Origin: Thermomicrobiales bacterium
GTDB taxonomy: Bacteria > Chloroflexota > Chloroflexia > Thermomicrobiales > UBA6265
DNA length: 7,728 nt
Direction: 5' to 3'
Assembly (NCBI GenBank): GCA_025928535.1
Contig: JAICJJ010000111.1
Coordinates: 1 to 7,728 of the forward strand
A program made the position numbers and the translations under genes. Below are positions 7,090 through 7,728 of this stretch, one piece after another; positions within the stretch are counted from its first letter, which is position 1; every line of letters starts with the position of its first letter. The notes under the pieces were generated by a model. That model saw nothing but the letters and a program-made list of their open reading frames with translations. It ran no database searches and was not told the origin of the DNA.

Positions 7090-7222
7090 TGGCCAGATGC
7101 TGGTCCGGCCAGATCGGTGGGAGGATGTATACTCGCCCAACCGGGCAATGCGCGCTGCGGATTTCGTCGTACAACGAACGTGCAATCACGTCATTCCTTT
7201 GGGAGCGGGTGGACGAGGCGCA
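7090..7222 (+). promoter_or_regulatory. darA leader with TATACT -10 candidate and an open 45-codon frame
   Basis: These 133 nt between ruvX and darA hold a good -10 candidate, TATACT at 7128-7133, but no recognisable -35 at 16-18 bp. Base composition drops in GC compared with both flanking genes, as expected of a promoter. Two alternative hairpins can form at 7091-7105 (GGCCAG with CTGGTC) and 7100-7112 (CTGG with CCAG). The region is also fully open as a 45-codon frame from ATG 7089 (TGATG overlap with the ruvX stop) to TGA 7224-7226 (ATGA overlap with the darA start), preceded by GAGG at 7076-7079. GC at third positions in that frame is about 71 percent by my count and includes AGA, AGG and GCA codons unlike its neighbours, so I favour a leader over a gene. 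Confidence 0.4.
7211..7218 (+). promoter_or_regulatory. Ribosome binding site of darA
   Basis: GGACGAGG ends 4 nt before ATG 7223. It supports this start over the long in-frame extension upstream, which has no homology to the family. Confidence 0.55.
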
Positions 7223-7513
7223 ATGAAGAAACTGGTCATCGCCGTCATTCAGAATGAGATCGCCGATTCGGTGGTCGACGCGTTGCTGGAGGCTGAATAC
7301 CGAGCCACGCGCCTCGCCAGCACGGGCGGGTTTCTCCGCCGTGGCAACACGACCTTGATGATCGGCGCGGATGAAGACCAGGTCGATCAGGTGCTCGATC
7401 TCGTTCGCCAAAACGCCCGATCCGGGGCCGCGCCCGCGGAAACGGCGGACGGCATGCCGATGGCGGCGGCGACGGTGTTCGTGCTCGATCTCGAAGAGTA
7501 CCAGCGGCTCTGA
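7223..7513 (+). CDS. darA: Cyclic-di-AMP receptor, PII-like (DarA/PstA family)
   Basis: The product is 96 aa, somewhat shorter than the ~109 aa of B. subtilis DarA and S. aureus PstA. It is a small cytoplasmic PII-like protein expected to form trimers that bind c-di-AMP between subunits. The signature is nearly complete: MKKLVIAVIQNEIADSVVDALL (strand and helix 1), then YRATRLASTGGFLRRGNTTLMIG, with Arg27, Thr29, Gly36-Phe37, Asn42 and Gly48 matching positions that contact c-di-AMP in characterised homologues. The loop after the second helix (about 64-82, ARSGAAPAETADGMPMAA) is short and may explain the reduced length. The C-terminal strand TVFVLDLEEY is present. No diadenylate cyclase or phosphodiesterase is encoded in the window, so the signalling partner is elsewhere. 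It may be transcribed from its own promoter as well as by read-through from ruvX. The symbol is by family homology; paralogues exist in some genomes. Confidence 0.95.
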   Translation: MKKLVIAVIQNEIADSVVDALLEAEYRATRLASTGGFLRRGNTTLMIGADEDQVDQVLDLVRQNARSGAAPAETADGMPMAAATVFVLDLEEYQRL

Positions 7514-7518
7514 GCGTT

Positions 7519-7557
7519 CGCGCCGCGGCTTACCGGCCGGGGGCGCGTCAACGTTTT
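7519..7557 (+). terminator. Possible terminator hairpin after darA
   Basis: CGCGCC (7519-7524) pairs with GGCGCG (7542-7547), and inside it CGGC (7526-7529) pairs with GCCG (7536-7539) around a TTACCG loop. A TTTT tract follows at 7554-7557, about 6 nt beyond the stem, which is later than ideal. A competing fold pairs GCGCCGCGGC (7520-7529) with GCCGCGGCGC (7564-7573) over a 34-nt loop. Either could end the operon, but the T-tract is weak. Confidence 0.45.
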
Positions 7558-7584
7558 GTGCGGGCCGCGGCGCGCCTCCCCATG

Positions 7585-7602
7585 GTCATCTTGAGCCGCA
7601 GC
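7585..7602. repeat. Truncated half-copy of the palindromic element
   Basis: This 18-nt segment (GTCATCTTGAGCCGCAGC) matches the first 18 nt of the left arm of copy B, which starts at 7610, at 16 of 18 positions. It has no right arm. It looks like a partial tandem duplication or the remains of an older insertion. Confidence 0.55.
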
Positions 7603-7608
7603 ACCCAT

Positions 7609-7690
7609 CGTCATCCTGAGCAGCAGCGAAGGATCTCGTCGTTCACTGTTTCCAGCGAACGAGATGCTTCGACAAGTTCAGCATGACGGG
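7609..7690. repeat. Interspersed imperfect palindrome, copy B
   Basis: The left arm (7609-7644) reads CGTCATCCTGAGC, GCGAAGGATCTCGT, CGTTC. The right arm (7657-7690) reads GAACGAGATGCTTCG, GTTCAGCATGACGGG. The two arms form a long imperfect stem with a ~12-nt loop. Elements CATCCTGAGC, GCGAAGGA, CTCGT, GCTTCG, TCAGCATGACGGG are shared with copy A at 137-215, while the loops differ. As with copy A, it lies just beyond the 3' end of a gene (darA) and encodes nothing. The remaining sequence to the window end (7691-7728) holds no feature that I can recognise. Confidence 0.8.
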
Positions 7691-7728
7691 GTCGCCCCAT
7701 CCGGCCGGGGGCGTTCGCTGCGTCGTTC

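Noticed and set aside
6665..7222. Long upstream in-frame extension of darA through ruvX
   Set aside because: It is a shadow frame of ruvX; the family begins at MKKLVIAVIQ, and a Shine-Dalgarno precedes that ATG.

Overview
The window is about 7.7 kb of very GC-rich bacterial chromosome. Codons in the real genes are strongly biased to G/C at the third position. The order alaS, membrane-anchored baseplate-J-like protein, ruvX, darA-type c-di-AMP receptor is, to my knowledge, typical of Chloroflexota, particularly the Thermomicrobia/Sphaerobacter-like lineages. The assignment is inferred from gene order and composition; no marker such as 16S rRNA is present. The first ~134 bases are C homopolymer and low-complexity sequence and look like a contig-end artefact rather than biology.

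Layout. Positions 137-215 hold an interspersed imperfect palindrome. A minus-strand gene (230-1276) encodes a helical-repeat protein with a C-terminal DUF2325-like domain. A 167-bp divergent intergenic region follows, then a small cupin gene (1444-1860, +) with a strong Shine-Dalgarno and an intrinsic terminator right after its stop (1864-1895). The main plus-strand cluster then begins: alaS (2006-4687, alanyl-tRNA synthetase), a 644-aa single-pass membrane protein with a baseplate-J-like extracytoplasmic part (4703-6637), ruvX/yqgF (6634-7089, ATGA overlap) and, after a 133-bp leader, a 96-aa PII-like cyclic-di-AMP receptor of the DarA/PstA family (7223-7513). A hairpin that could terminate transcription lies at 7519-7557. 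A second, more complete copy of the palindrome plus a truncated half-copy lies at 7585-7690.

How the genes relate. alaS to ruvX are spaced as an operon: a 15-nt gap, then a 4-nt overlap. alaS-ruvX linkage is also known in Firmicutes, so this is an old housekeeping cluster (translation; Holliday-junction/rRNA processing nuclease). The J-like protein lies between them with no phage genes around it, so it is probably a chromosomal envelope protein of unknown role. darA may be read from the operon and also from its own promoter (TATACT at 7128-7133).

Points most worth a second look: the J-like membrane protein; a 45-codon frame that bridges ruvX and darA with stop/start overlaps at both ends; an 18-codon frame in the alaS leader whose only Ala codon is its last and whose stop overlaps the alaS start; the pair of palindromic elements at gene 3' ends; and the DUF2325-like orphan. 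I see no defence system, CRISPR array, integrase or transposase here, and most of the window is ordinary housekeeping DNA.
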